DNA of 28,283 nt. Source: Chloroflexota bacterium. GTDB lineage: Bacteria > Chloroflexota > Dormibacteria > CF-121. Positions 21,402-28,283 of this stretch are shown piece after piece. Under the pieces are notes generated by a model. The model saw only the letters and a list, made by a program, of their open reading frames with translations, made no database searches and had not been told where the DNA came from. Within the stretch, counting starts at the first letter, position 1. Each line of letters starts with the position of its first letter. The stretch covers positions 1-28,283 of the forward strand of contig VBGO01000027.1 in the NCBI GenBank assembly GCA_005882525.1, given 5' to 3'. The position numbers and the translations under genes were made by a program.

Positions 21402-22184
21402 TCAGTATTCGACTTCCCCTTCCCCAGGTGCCCAGTAGGTCTCCTCCTTGATGGAGGCCTGCTCGAAGCCGCGACGCCGAAGCATGTCGCGGGCATTGAC
21501 GATCATGCCGGGGTTGCCGCACAGGTAGGCCGTGGTCGTCTCCGGCGTGAGCTCCAGGTTGTCGGCGTACTTGCGGACCAGGTCGTCCACCCTCCCCCGC
21601 TCGCCTTGCCACTCCGGGTCCTCCCAGGGCCGGCTGATGGTCGGAATGTAGGTGAGCCAGGGGTACGCCTCAGCCGCGGCTTGCAACTCCCGGTCGTAGC
21701 CGAACTCGTCCGACTTGGAGACGCCCTGGAGGACGACGAGACGAAACGGTTGCGCCAGGCGGCCTTCCTTCAGATCCCGGGCCAGGGTACGGACCATGCT
21801 GATGTAGGGAGCGATCCCGGTGACCGTCGAGATCAGGAAATGCTGGCTGTGCCCCGACTTGACGTCGACGTTGAAGATCCCCTTCGCTTTCTTGCGCATG
21901 AAGACGGCATCGCCGACCTGCAACTGGTGGAGCTTGGGCGAAAGGGCGCCCTCGGGGACTCGTTCAATGAAAAATTCCAGCTCCGGCTCGTAGGGGCTGG
22001 AGACGATCGAGAATGCACGCTCCAGCACCTTGTCGTGGTTGGCCACCCCGAAGGCGACGTACTGGCCGGCCCGGAATGCGAGGGCCTCGGGCGGCTTCAT
22101 CCAGACCGACCACAGCGTCGGCGAGTAGTCCTCGCGCCGCGTAATCGGCGCCATCATGTACTTGTCCGAGTGCTCGTCGGCCAC
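21402..22184 (-). CDS. fpr: Ferredoxin/flavodoxin--NADP(+) reductase (FPR type)
   Basis: A 260-aa FAD enzyme that exchanges electrons between NADP(H) and ferredoxin or flavodoxin. The FAD domain has RAFSIVSSP (R56-P64). The NADP domain has STVTGIAPYISMVRTL (GIAPY 123-127), QGVSKSDEFGYDREL, and YLCGNPGMIVNARDML (220-235). The C-terminus EETYWAPGEGEVEY covers the flavin as in bacterial FPR. It is soluble. GTG start, with AGGGA at ~3 nt and TAGGAT 7 nt upstream, so initiation could be leaderless or coupled. Its place directly before nuoJKLMN suggests it may supply or take electrons for that membrane module (inference). Confidence 0.9.
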   Translation of the reverse strand: MADEHSDKYMMAPITRREDYSPTLWSVWMKPPEALAFRAGQYVAFGVANHDKVLERAFSIVSSPYEPELEFFIERVPEGALSPKLHQLQVGDAVFMRKKAKGIFNVDVKSGHSQHFLISTVTGIAPYISMVRTLARDLKEGRLAQPFRLVVLQGVSKSDEFGYDRELQAAAEAYPWLTYIPTISRPWEDPEWQGERGRVDDLVRKYADNLELTPETTTAYLCGNPGMIVNARDMLRRRGFEQASIKEETYWAPGEGEVEY

Positions 22185-22194
22185 GGTCCCTATC

Positions 22195-22497
22195 CTATTC
22201 GGCGCCGGCCTGGCTGAACGGCGGGCCGAAAATCAGATCGAGCGCCACGCCGAAGACCGCCAGCACGATGCCGGCGCTCACGAAGGTGAAGGTCGCGCCG
22301 CCCGAGATGTACCCGCGCCCCCAGAGCGCCCCGACCAGGAAGCAAAATACGCCGAGCACCGCCAGCCAGTAGGCGGTCCGTCCCCGCCAGGCCAGCCGCG
22401 CGGCGAGCACGCCGCCCAGGCAGGTCAAGTACACGACCGCGATCAGCGCGAAGGTCGGCAGCAGCGGGTGCTGGGAGGCGGCGTCGAGCCGCGTCAC
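22195..22497 (-). CDS. Small three-helix membrane protein
   Basis: A 100-aa protein with three hydrophobic helices: FALIAVVYLTCLGGVLAA, YWLAVLGVFCFLVGALW and FTFVSAGIVLAVFGVAL, ending in a short polar tail. No family is recognised; it lacks the ECG motif of NuoA and has no metal or haem ligands in an obvious pattern. GTG start overlaps the mnmA stop as GTGA, and the NADP reductase begins 10 nt after it. Co-translation links it to both the tRNA-thiolation genes and the reductase/nuo set. Confidence 0.7.
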   Translation of the reverse strand: MTRLDAASQHPLLPTFALIAVVYLTCLGGVLAARLAWRGRTAYWLAVLGVFCFLVGALWGRGYISGGATFTFVSAGIVLAVFGVALDLIFGPPFSQAGAE

Positions 22498-23582
22498 ACG
22501 TCGTCCGCGGCAATCGGCCCGCCACCGATCAGGCGGTCGTCATCGTAGAAGACGGCCGCCTGGCCGGGTGCCAGCGCGCGCTGCGGTTGATCGAAATCGA
22601 TCCGCGCCCGGTCGCCCAGCGGGATGACCAGCGCCTCGGCTTCCGGCGCGTGGGATCGGACCTTGACCTTGGCCTTAAATCGACCCGACGGCGAACGTCC
22701 GGCCACATAGCGAACGTCTTCCACGCGGCAGCTCGAGCGCAGCAACCGTTCTGGACCGCCTACCCGGACGGTGTTGCTGGTCGCGTCGATCCCGCTGACA
22801 TAGCGCGGCGCCGCGGCCGGACCGGACGTCTGGAGCCGCAGGCCCGAGCGCTGGCCGATCGTGTACATCGCGACCCCGTCGTGCTCGCCGACCACGGCGC
22901 CACTCTCGTCGACGATCGGGCCGCGCCTGACCCGCCCATCAAATCGATCCTTCAGCAAGCTCCGATAGCTGCCGTCGGCCACGAAGCAGATATCCTGGCT
23001 CTCCGGCTTGAGCGCGGTGACCAGGCCGAGCGCCGCCGCGTGCTCGCGGACCCGCGTCTTCGACCAGTCGCCGATCGGAAAGCGCAGCACGCCCAACTCC
23101 TCCTGGCCGAGCTGGTAGAGCACGTACGACTGGTCTTTCCGAAGGTCGACGGCTTTGCGGAGCGTGTAGCCGTCGGGCCCCTGCGCGATGCGCGCGTAGT
23201 GGCCGGTAGCCAGCCGGTCGGCGCCCAGCGCCAGTGCCTTGCGCAGCAGCAGCCCGAACTTGATCGTCTCGTTGCACCGGATGCAGGGGTTGGGGGTGCG
23301 CCCCTCGAGGTAGGCCTGCGTGAACGGGTCGATCACGGATGATCGAAAGTCGGCTTCGAAGTTCAGCACGTAGTACGGAATGCCCAGCCGGTTGGCGACG
23401 CGGCGGGCGTCCTCGACCGCGTCCAGCGAGCAGCAGCCGTGATGCTTGTCCAGGTCCTTTGCCGCCATTTCCTTCGGCCAGAGCTGGAGCGTCACGCCGA
23501 AGACGTCGTGGCCCTCGTTTCGCATGATCGCGGCGGCAACCGACGAGTCGACGCCGCCGCTCATCGCGACGGCGACCTTCAC
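22494..23582 (-). CDS. mnmA: tRNA-specific 2-thiouridylase MnmA
   Basis: A 362-aa enzyme making the 2-thio group of wobble uridine 34 in Lys, Glu and Gln tRNAs. The ATP-binding PP-loop is SGGVDSS (8-14). The catalytic cysteines are C100 in GRTPNPCIRCN (with C103) and C198 in ESQDICFV, matching E. coli C102 and C199. GHYAR, RKDQSYVLY and the C-terminal beta-barrel also fit. Length is normal. GTG start overlapping the stop of the NIL-domain gene by 4 nt, so it is translated with the MoaD-like/NIL pair, pointing to a shared sulfur-transfer role. Confidence 0.95.
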   Translation of the reverse strand: MKVAVAMSGGVDSSVAAAIMRNEGHDVFGVTLQLWPKEMAAKDLDKHHGCCSLDAVEDARRVANRLGIPYYVLNFEADFRSSVIDPFTQAYLEGRTPNPCIRCNETIKFGLLLRKALALGADRLATGHYARIAQGPDGYTLRKAVDLRKDQSYVLYQLGQEELGVLRFPIGDWSKTRVREHAAALGLVTALKPESQDICFVADGSYRSLLKDRFDGRVRRGPIVDESGAVVGEHDGVAMYTIGQRSGLRLQTSGPAAAPRYVSGIDATSNTVRVGGPERLLRSSCRVEDVRYVAGRSPSGRFKAKVKVRSHAPEAEALVIPLGDRARIDFDQPQRALAPGQAAVFYDDDRLIGGGPIAADDV

Positions 23583-23809
23583 TGGTGCTCCAGCCGCTCG
23601 ACCCCGATACCGCGACTCTGGCAGTACTCGAGCGCCCGGTCGACTTCGGTCTTCTCGCCGTCGAGGTCGAGCTCGACCCAGCCGGTATCGTTGCCGACGT
23701 CGGCGCGCCGAATGTTCGTCACCACTTTGTAATCCTGGCCGAGCCGGTAGATGATCGGGTCATTTCGAGCGTCGCCGCGGAACGTCAGGCGCACGGTCGT
23801 CCGCGCCAT
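23579..23809 (-). CDS. NIL domain-containing protein
   Basis: A 76-aa ACT-like protein of the NIL family (VRLTFRGDARNDPIIYRLGQDYKVVTNIRRADVGNDTGWVELDLDGE spans residues ~6-52, with the N-I-R/G-x-x-x-L/V-D-L-x-G pattern). NIL domains occur at the end of methionine-import ATPases, where they bind the amino acid, and as stand-alone proteins next to MoaD-like and sulfur genes. Here it lies 5 nt after the MoaD-like gene and overlaps mnmA, so a regulatory or sulfur-amino-acid sensing role is likely but unproven. Confidence 0.88.
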   Translation of the reverse strand: MARTTVRLTFRGDARNDPIIYRLGQDYKVVTNIRRADVGNDTGWVELDLDGEKTEVDRALEYCQSRGIGVERLEHQ

Positions 23810-23814
23810 GGAGG

Positions 23815-24090
23815 TCAGCCTCCAGCGACCGCCGGGACGATGGAAAGATCGTCACTATCCTGCAGCGGCGTCTTGAGGCCGGAGCCGAAGCGAATGTCCT
23901 CGTCATTCCGGTAGATATTGATGAACTGGCGGAGCTCGCCCTTGTCGTCGTAGAGCCGCTCCCGAAAGCCGGGGTACTTCTGGTTCAGCTCGTCGAGCGC
24001 CTGCGACACGTCGCCGGCATCGACCTCGACGATGGCCGCGCCGCGGGTAAGCTGCCGGAGGGCCCCGGGCACGCGAATCTTGACCGCCAT
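23815..24090 (-). CDS. MoaD/ThiS-family ubiquitin-like sulfur carrier
   Basis: A 91-aa beta-grasp protein. It begins VKIRVPGALRQLTRGAAIVEVDAGDVSQALDELNQKYPGFRERL and ends IVPAVAGG; the terminal Gly-Gly is the site of adenylation and thiocarboxylation in MoaD, ThiS and archaeal SAMPs. At 91 aa it fits the 'ubiquitin-like small modifier protein 1' type. No MoaE is nearby; instead NIL and mnmA follow in an overlapping run, so it may carry sulfur for tRNA thiolation or sulfur amino-acid synthesis. ATG start with no Shine-Dalgarno and a TATAAT box 12 nt upstream. Confidence 0.9.
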   Translation of the reverse strand: MAVKIRVPGALRQLTRGAAIVEVDAGDVSQALDELNQKYPGFRERLYDDKGELRQFINIYRNDEDIRFGSGLKTPLQDSDDLSIVPAVAGG

Positions 24091-24102
24091 GTTGTGGTGG
24101 TC

Positions 24103-24108
24103 ATTATA
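24103..24108 (-). promoter_or_regulatory. Promoter -10 box of the sulfur-carrier/mnmA/nuo run
   Basis: A consensus TATAAT on the minus strand ends 12 nt before the MoaD-like ATG. With normal spacing the transcript would start ~6 nt before the start codon, so the mRNA would be almost leaderless, matching the lack of a ribosome site. No convincing -35 hexamer is visible. It directly follows the terminator of the upstream permease, so it is probably the head of the long operon. Confidence 0.55.
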
Positions 24109-24117
24109 AGAAGGATC

Positions 24118-24139
24118 GGCGGCGGGCCGGCCCGCCGCC
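24118..24139 (-). terminator. Intrinsic terminator of the APC permease gene
   Basis: A perfect 22-bp GC palindrome (arms GGCGGCGGGCC / GGCCCGCCGCC) lies 19 nt past the permease stop. On the minus strand it is followed by GATCCTTCTTAT, a T-rich stretch. Position and strength support termination before the MoaD-like promoter. Confidence 0.65.
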
Positions 24140-24158
24140 TCTCATGTCAGCAGGGTTT

Positions 24159-25715
24159 CTAGGCCGCTTTCGCGGCCTGGTCGGTCTTACCTCGCTGCGC
24201 GATGACGTAGTAGATGGCGCCCACTACGACGATGACGAGGATGGTCGCCTCGAAAATCGGGACGTTGCCGACGGCGCCCAGGTTCGGGATGTTCGGTAGG
24301 GCGCTCAAGTTCGGGTTGCTCGCCGGGCGCGGCCAGAGGAAGTTGATCAGCATGCTGCCGCCCCAGACCAGGCCAAGCACATTGACGATCGTGCCCCAGC
24401 CACCGAGCTTGAACGGTGCGCCTTCGGTGGGCCACCCCTTCGTACGCGCGATCAGGATCGCGATATTGCCGAGCAGATAGGAGAAGTAGATCATCCCGGT
24501 TGCCGCAATCGCGACGAGTCCAGCACCCGAGTAGTAGACGAACGGTACCGCGGAAAGTGCGCCAACAACGACGCACGTCCAGACCGGGGTGTGAAGATTC
24601 GGGCTCACCCGGTTATAGAGACGCGCGAACGGCAATTTGCCATCGCGCGCCATCCCAAAGGCTAGCCGGATGGTCGATGTTTGGATCGCCAGGCAGCAGA
24701 CGTAAATCGCGAGGAAGACCACGACGAGGTAGAGGTCGCCTGCCCAGCCCGGCAGGTTCGAGGTAATGATGTCGACCGGTGGCGCCACCTTCGCGGCGGC
24801 AGTATTGGCCACGTACTTATCGACATCGCCAGGGATCGCGATGATCGTCGAGTACAAGAAGATCGCGCCGATGATGAAGGCGCCGATGACCGCGGCGAGG
24901 ACGGCCCGAGGAGCCGCACGGCGTGGGTTCTTCGTCTCTTCGGCGAGGGTACTCGCGGTGTCGAATCCATAGATAACGAAAAGCGACATGAACATCGCCG
25001 CCAGGAAAGTGCCAGCCTGATTTCCAAAGCCGGAGCCGAGCGCATTCGTGTTGAAGACCACACCGGCGGACTGGTGGTGGGTGAAGATCAGTAGCACGAG
25101 CGCGAACACCACCATGCCGAGGATTTCAAACACCACCCCGGTGTTGTTGACGATAGCCACCAACCTAACGCCATAGATGTTCAGGACGGTAGTGCTGATC
25201 AGTATCAGAGCCGCGATGATGACCTGGGCTTGAACAGTGTTCGGGATGTTCAAACCAAAGTGATTCAGGAGTGGGATGAGTACGATCGGGATGGTCACGT
25301 CGACGGCCGTTACTGTAAGGACCCCGGCAAAGAGGTATACCCAGCCAGTAATCCACGAGTACGCCCGGTTGGAGAGGTACTTCGTCCACTGGTAAACCGA
25401 ACCGGCGACAGGGAAGTGCGAGCTCACCTCCGCAAAGTTGAGGGCGATGATGAATTGACCGAGGGCAACAATCGGCCAACTCCAGAAGAAAAAGGGACCC
25501 CCTATGCCAAGGCCAAGCGCGTACAGCGTGAAGATGCCGGTGCTGGGCGAGATGTATGAGAAGGCGACGGCAAAGCTCGAGTAGAACCCAAGAATCCGTT
25601 TCAGTTCTTGCTTATATCCGAATCCTGCAAGGTCGCTGGCGTCGGCGGCCTCCTGGCCGCCGGCGGCGGGCTCGGGGGTGGTCTGCGGCGAACGCGTGAG
25701 GACGTCGTCGGGCAT
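24159..25715 (-). CDS. APC-superfamily amino acid permease
   Basis: A 518-aa transporter with ~12 helices. After a hydrophilic 40-residue N-terminus comes LKRILGFYSSFAVAFSYISPSTGIFTLYALGLG, the helix-1 'SP..GI' motif of APC transporters, then FAEVSSHFPVAGSVYQWTKYLSNR (helix 3) and YGFDTASTLAEETKNPRRAAPRAVL (helix 6-loop; GFDT and EETKNPRRAAPR are diagnostic). It resembles the amino-acid/polyamine/GABA permease-like (BAT1/GabP-type) group; the substrate is not certain. ATG start with GGAGGGAG 9-12 nt upstream. It has its own promoter and terminator. Base composition is visibly less GC-rich around 25150-25300 than in neighbouring genes. Confidence 0.9.
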   Translation of the reverse strand: MPDDVLTRSPQTTPEPAAGGQEAADASDLAGFGYKQELKRILGFYSSFAVAFSYISPSTGIFTLYALGLGIGGPFFFWSWPIVALGQFIIALNFAEVSSHFPVAGSVYQWTKYLSNRAYSWITGWVYLFAGVLTVTAVDVTIPIVLIPLLNHFGLNIPNTVQAQVIIAALILISTTVLNIYGVRLVAIVNNTGVVFEILGMVVFALVLLIFTHHQSAGVVFNTNALGSGFGNQAGTFLAAMFMSLFVIYGFDTASTLAEETKNPRRAAPRAVLAAVIGAFIIGAIFLYSTIIAIPGDVDKYVANTAAAKVAPPVDIITSNLPGWAGDLYLVVVFLAIYVCCLAIQTSTIRLAFGMARDGKLPFARLYNRVSPNLHTPVWTCVVVGALSAVPFVYYSGAGLVAIAATGMIYFSYLLGNIAILIARTKGWPTEGAPFKLGGWGTIVNVLGLVWGGSMLINFLWPRPASNPNLSALPNIPNLGAVGNVPIFEATILVIVVVGAIYYVIAQRGKTDQAAKAA

Positions 25716-25750
25716 TGGCGGGCTCCCTCCTCTTCCTTAGGTTTCGACCA

Positions 25751-25797
25751 AACGTAGCAGGCGGCCACCTGTTCGTCAATCTGCTCTTCGGCCACCT
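25751..25797 (-). promoter_or_regulatory. Promoter of the APC permease with repeated motif
   Basis: On the minus strand TTGACG (complement of 25774-25779), a 17-nt spacer and TACGTT with an upstream TGC (complement of 25751-25756) form a sigma70-like promoter about 35 nt before the ATG. A 9-bp direct repeat, CGGCCACCT, lies at 25762-25770 (in the spacer) and 25789-25797 (upstream), 27 bp apart. This is a plausible pair of regulator sites. Confidence 0.5.
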
Positions 25798-25814
25798 ACT
25801 ATCTCCAGCATCGC

Positions 25815-26506
25815 CAGCGCCGCCTCGCTCGTCATCCTGAATGGCCGGGGTCTGGCCCGGAACGCCCGGGCGGACAGCGCTGGCCGCCGCCACTGAACGC
25901 ATCCTGGCTACTGGCTGGACTCGGAAATTCGAGCCCTGACCGGCCCCCAGACAGCCGTCCTCGACGCAAATGGGGGCCTGACCATGCCCGGTTTCAATGA
26001 CGCCCACGTCCACTTACTGATGGGCGCCTGTAGCCTCCACAACCTGGAGTTGACCGGGGAAGACACGGTCGACGGCATCATGCGGCGGATCGCCACGTTT
26101 GCCCGGACTCATACCGATCGCGACTGGCTGCTCGGCCGCGGCTGGTTCTACGCCGTCTTCCCCGGCGGGATGCCGCATCCGGCGCTGCTCGACCAGGCGG
26201 TGTCCGACCGGCCCGTCGCGATCGAGGCCTACGACAGTCACACCACCTGGGTGAACTCCGCCGCCCTCGCGCGCCTCGGCATCGGCGACGACACGGCCGA
26301 GCCCCCTGGGGGTGGGATCCAACGCGAAGCGGCGGGCCGCGCCTCCAGGGGCGAGGTCGCAGTCTCGCGGCCGACTATCGCGCACGCCCGCGGCTGGGAT
26401 CGAGACCTCTTTCTACGACGGGCCTCCGATCCTGAGCGCGTCGATCCAGCCCACTATCGTGGGCGGCCGGCTCCTCTATGAGAGGAACTCGGAAACTAGC
26501 CGCTGA
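25815..26506 (+). pseudogene. Decayed YtcJ-like amidohydrolase (frameshifts and internal deletion)
   Basis: Remnant of an Amidohydrolase_3 family enzyme, normally ~530 aa. The start survives as LVILNGRGLARNARAD (frame 1, from 25828), continues as ALAAATERILATG in frame 2, and returns to frame 1 as SEIRALTGPQTAVLDANGG then LTMPGFNDAHVHLLMGA. HVH is the metal-binding HxH at ~26008. It runs well to LGIGDDTAEPPGGGIQREAAGR (~26340), after which the whole central barrel is missing. The C-terminus reappears as ARGWDRDLF (frame 1) and PPILSASIQPTIVGGRLLYE (frame 2), ending at 26506. Two or more frameshifts plus loss of ~300 residues make it non-functional. Its end overlaps the convergent Rieske gene by 31 nt. 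Confidence 0.8.
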
Positions 26507-27560
26507 AAGTGGTAGACGCCATTCTCGCGCTTCGCGTTGAATCGGCCGCGGTCGTAGGAGCGTGACTTCAGCCCGCGCTGGACGTGCTCGCACAGCGCGA
26601 TGTCCTCCTGCTGGATCTCATCGGAGAAGGCGGGCCGGTCCCAGGCTGCGCGAAGAACCACTCGAAGACGGTCAGCGTCTTGTCGACGCCGAGAGGGAGG
26701 ATCAGGTTCGAGCTCATGTTGTCCTGGTAGATGTTGAACATCGTGTTCGGAAAGACCCAGTAGTAGAGCGCGTCCTCCTCGGTCCCGGGTTGCCGGATGT
26801 AGCGACGGTCGCGACCAGGCTCCTCGCCAGGTTTCAGCTCCCGGATCGGGGCGTGCTGCTTCGAGTAGTACCGGAACGTCTCCACTCGGTAGGCGTCGTA
26901 GTCGAGCTCCTTGAACAGGCCGGGGTGCGCGATCGGCAGGTGATAGCCCTCCAGGTAGTTGTCGACGTACACCTTCCAGTTGCAATCGATCACATAGTCG
27001 CGGCGCTCGACCAGCTGCATCTTCTCGACGTCGTAGCCCGCCCTGGCCACCTCACCGGGAATCCGGCCGAGAACCTCGGATAAGGCGGGCGCCTGGTCGT
27101 CGAGGTTGGCGAAGATGAAGGGACCCCACTGGTCGACGCGGATCGGCACGAGCCCGAAGTCCGCCTTGTCGAAGTTCTCGGTGCCGTCCATTTCCCGTGC
27201 GACCTGCAGCCTTCCGTCGAGGCCATAGGTCCAGCCGTGGTACGGACACTGGAGGCTACGCCGGTTGCCCTTGGCGACGACCACCTGGGCCGCCCGGTGG
27301 CGGCAGACGTTATAGAAGCCGCGCAGCTTGCCGTCGAGGCCGCGGGTGATCAGGATCGGTTCGTCGAGGATGGTGGCCGGCTTCAGGTCACCGACGCGGG
27401 ACAGCTCGTCGGCCCGCGCCACGAGTTGCCAGGTCCGCGCGAAAATCCGGTCCCGCTCGCGGTCGTAGATGGACGGATCGACATAGGCGCTGGCGGGCAA
27501 TGTGAAAGCGCGGGCGAGATCTTCGCCCGCGCTAACCGGTCGGTCTTGCGTGATCGACAC
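26476..27560 (-). pseudogene. Rieske non-haem iron oxygenase, alpha subunit, frameshifted near the 3' end
   Basis: A ring-hydroxylating/amine-type oxygenase alpha subunit, ~360 aa if intact. The Rieske cluster site is CRH-x16-CPYH within NVCRHRAAQVVVAKG and SLQCPYHGWTYG. The catalytic iron site has NWKVYVDNYLEGYHLPIAHPG with the two His ligands. The main frame from GTG 27560 is good to TVFEWFFAQP, then a shift at about 26640-26652 moves the family sequence to another frame, where it resumes as AFSDEIQQEDIALCEHVQRG and ends at 26476. The acidic ligand expected in the QQED region is lost from the main-frame product. A single indel (true or an assembly error) explains this. A TAGACT box 6 nt before the GTG may be its -10. 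Confidence 0.8.
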
Positions 27561-27569
27561 GACAGGAGT

Positions 27570-28283
27570 CTAGGCCCTGCGCACTGCCGTTGCTTCCCGC
27601 CGGTCGGCGGTCGTCCCCTCATCGGGCCAGCGATCGTGGACCGCGTGACCGCGGCCGATCACGTAGAACCAGACGCCGACCCCGATGATGATCGCCATCG
27701 TCACGAATACGCTGAGCTCGAACGGTCCCCGGTCCAATCCGGAAGCCTGTCCAGTCACGTTGTCCGTGAATAATCCAGGCCACAGTGAGAAGACCGTCGC
27801 CGCTACCACGTAGAGCCAGGTGAGGAGCATCACGATCCAGGCGCCCGCCATGCCGCCCGGCACCCGGAAGGGTCGCCTGGCGTTCGGATACTTGTAGCGG
27901 AGAATCACGAGCGCCGGGAAGGCGAAGATATAGGAGAACGTGGTGGTCGAGATCGCAATCGCCAACACCACACCGAAGAGCGCCGCCAGGTTGCCACCGG
28001 CGAAGACGTGGTTCACGATCACGTTCGCCAGCAGAAAGAGCGTCGCCAGCACGCCGGAAAGCACGTTGACCGGCACCGGTGTGCCAAACCGCGCCGAGAA
28101 CGTACCCAGCGCGCGCGGTCCAGAACCGGCCAGCGACCCAATCGCCATCATTCGATCGGCCCCCATCAACCAGACCGTGCCGCTGGTCAAGAGCGAAAAC
28201 ACGATGGCCAGCCCGACAACGCCGTTCAGGACGTTGGCAGCGGTACCGCCCAGAACATTCGACACTACGGTCTGATAGGCAGC
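27570..28283 (-). CDS. APC-superfamily permease, C-terminal part (5' truncated by window)
   Basis: The last ~237 residues of an amino-acid permease-like transporter; the frame is open to the window edge, so the ATG-like GTG at 28265 is internal. About six helices are visible. The segments ANVLNGVVGLAIVFSLLTSGTVWLMGADRMMAIGS, GTPVPVNVLSGVLATLF, and LVILRYKYPNARRPFRVPGG are typical of the APC fold ('FRVPGG' before helix 11). It differs from the permease at 24159-25715, so it is not a local duplicate. Its stop TAG lies 9 nt before the Rieske start, so the two were probably cotranscribed and the permease may import the oxygenase substrate (inference). Confidence 0.85.
   Translation of the reverse strand, partial: AAYQTVVSNVLGGTAANVLNGVVGLAIVFSLLTSGTVWLMGADRMMAIGSLAGSGPRALGTFSARFGTPVPVNVLSGVLATLFLLANVIVNHVFAGGNLAALFGVVLAIAISTTTFSYIFAFPALVILRYKYPNARRPFRVPGGMAGAWIVMLLTWLYVVAATVFSLWPGLFTDNVTGQASGLDRGPFELSVFVTMAIIIGVGVWFYVIGRGHAVHDRWPDEGTTADRREATAVRRA

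Noticed and set aside
22195..22497. Possible NuoA standing before the nuo genes
   Set aside because: The size and three helices fit, but the conserved NuoA loop with YECG is absent.
27570..28283. Tandem duplication of APC permeases
   Set aside because: The two permeases share only general APC features; their C-terminal halves differ in motifs, so they are different subfamilies.
1..28283. Mobile elements, tRNA/rRNA genes, CRISPR arrays
   Set aside because: No transposase or integrase reading frame, terminal inverted repeats, tRNA cloverleaf, rRNA sequence or regularly spaced repeat array was seen.

Overview
The window is a high-GC bacterial chromosome segment from a heterotroph with an aerobic respiratory chain. 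The gene mix fits Chloroflexota, Dormibacterota or a neighbouring terrestrial phylum: a DUF2330 protein, double zinc-ribbon protein, YjbQ, a MoaD-like/NIL/MnmA cluster, caa3-type CtaG and a fenitrothion-hydrolase-like membrane protein. This placement is inferred from gene content and is not secure. I saw no rRNA, tRNA, CRISPR array or insertion sequence. Several start codons lie 6-12 nt behind a TANNNT box, which suggests leaderless transcripts.

Layout. 1-3410: the 3' end of a short-chain dehydrogenase (+) meets, at a shared terminator, a minus-strand series of DUF2330 protein, metallo-beta-lactamase-fold hydrolase, YjbQ and a double zinc-ribbon protein. 3411-3788: a small plus-strand pseudo-receiver, divergent from the zinc-ribbon gene across an intergenic region with two inverted repeats. 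3748-7388 (-): a metal-homeostasis block of Fur/Nur-like regulator, VIT1/CCC1 transporter, HoxN-type Ni/Co transporter and a COG0701 permease with a His-rich tail. A 21-bp palindrome resembling a nickel-regulator (Nur) box sits on the HoxN promoter. 7385-12116 (-): closely packed genes for an orphan periplasmic-binding lipoprotein, a CPBP protease, two membrane proteins and a CtaG-like protein, with mostly overlapping starts and stops. 12162-15537 (-): an unlisted 55-aa membrane protein, a CDP-alcohol phosphatidyltransferase and a class A penicillin-binding protein.

15645-24090 (-): the most striking region. A MoaD-like sulfur carrier, NIL-domain protein and MnmA (tRNA 2-thiolation) lead into a small membrane protein, a ferredoxin/flavodoxin-NADP reductase, and then nuoJ-K-L-M-N alone. 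No nuoA-I genes are present in the window. The Nuo-type subunits carry replacements at positions normally essential for proton pumping: the TM5 Glu of NuoL and NuoM, the TM12 Glu of NuoM, the TM7/TM8 Lys of NuoN, and Glu36 of NuoK. This looks like a divergent, possibly non-canonical membrane-arm module paired with an NADP reductase.

24159-28283: an APC permease with its own promoter and terminator, a decayed YtcJ-like amidohydrolase with a large internal deletion (+), a Rieske oxygenase alpha subunit broken by a frameshift near its 3' end (-), and the C-terminal part of a second APC permease running off the window. This end looks like a catabolic locus undergoing decay.
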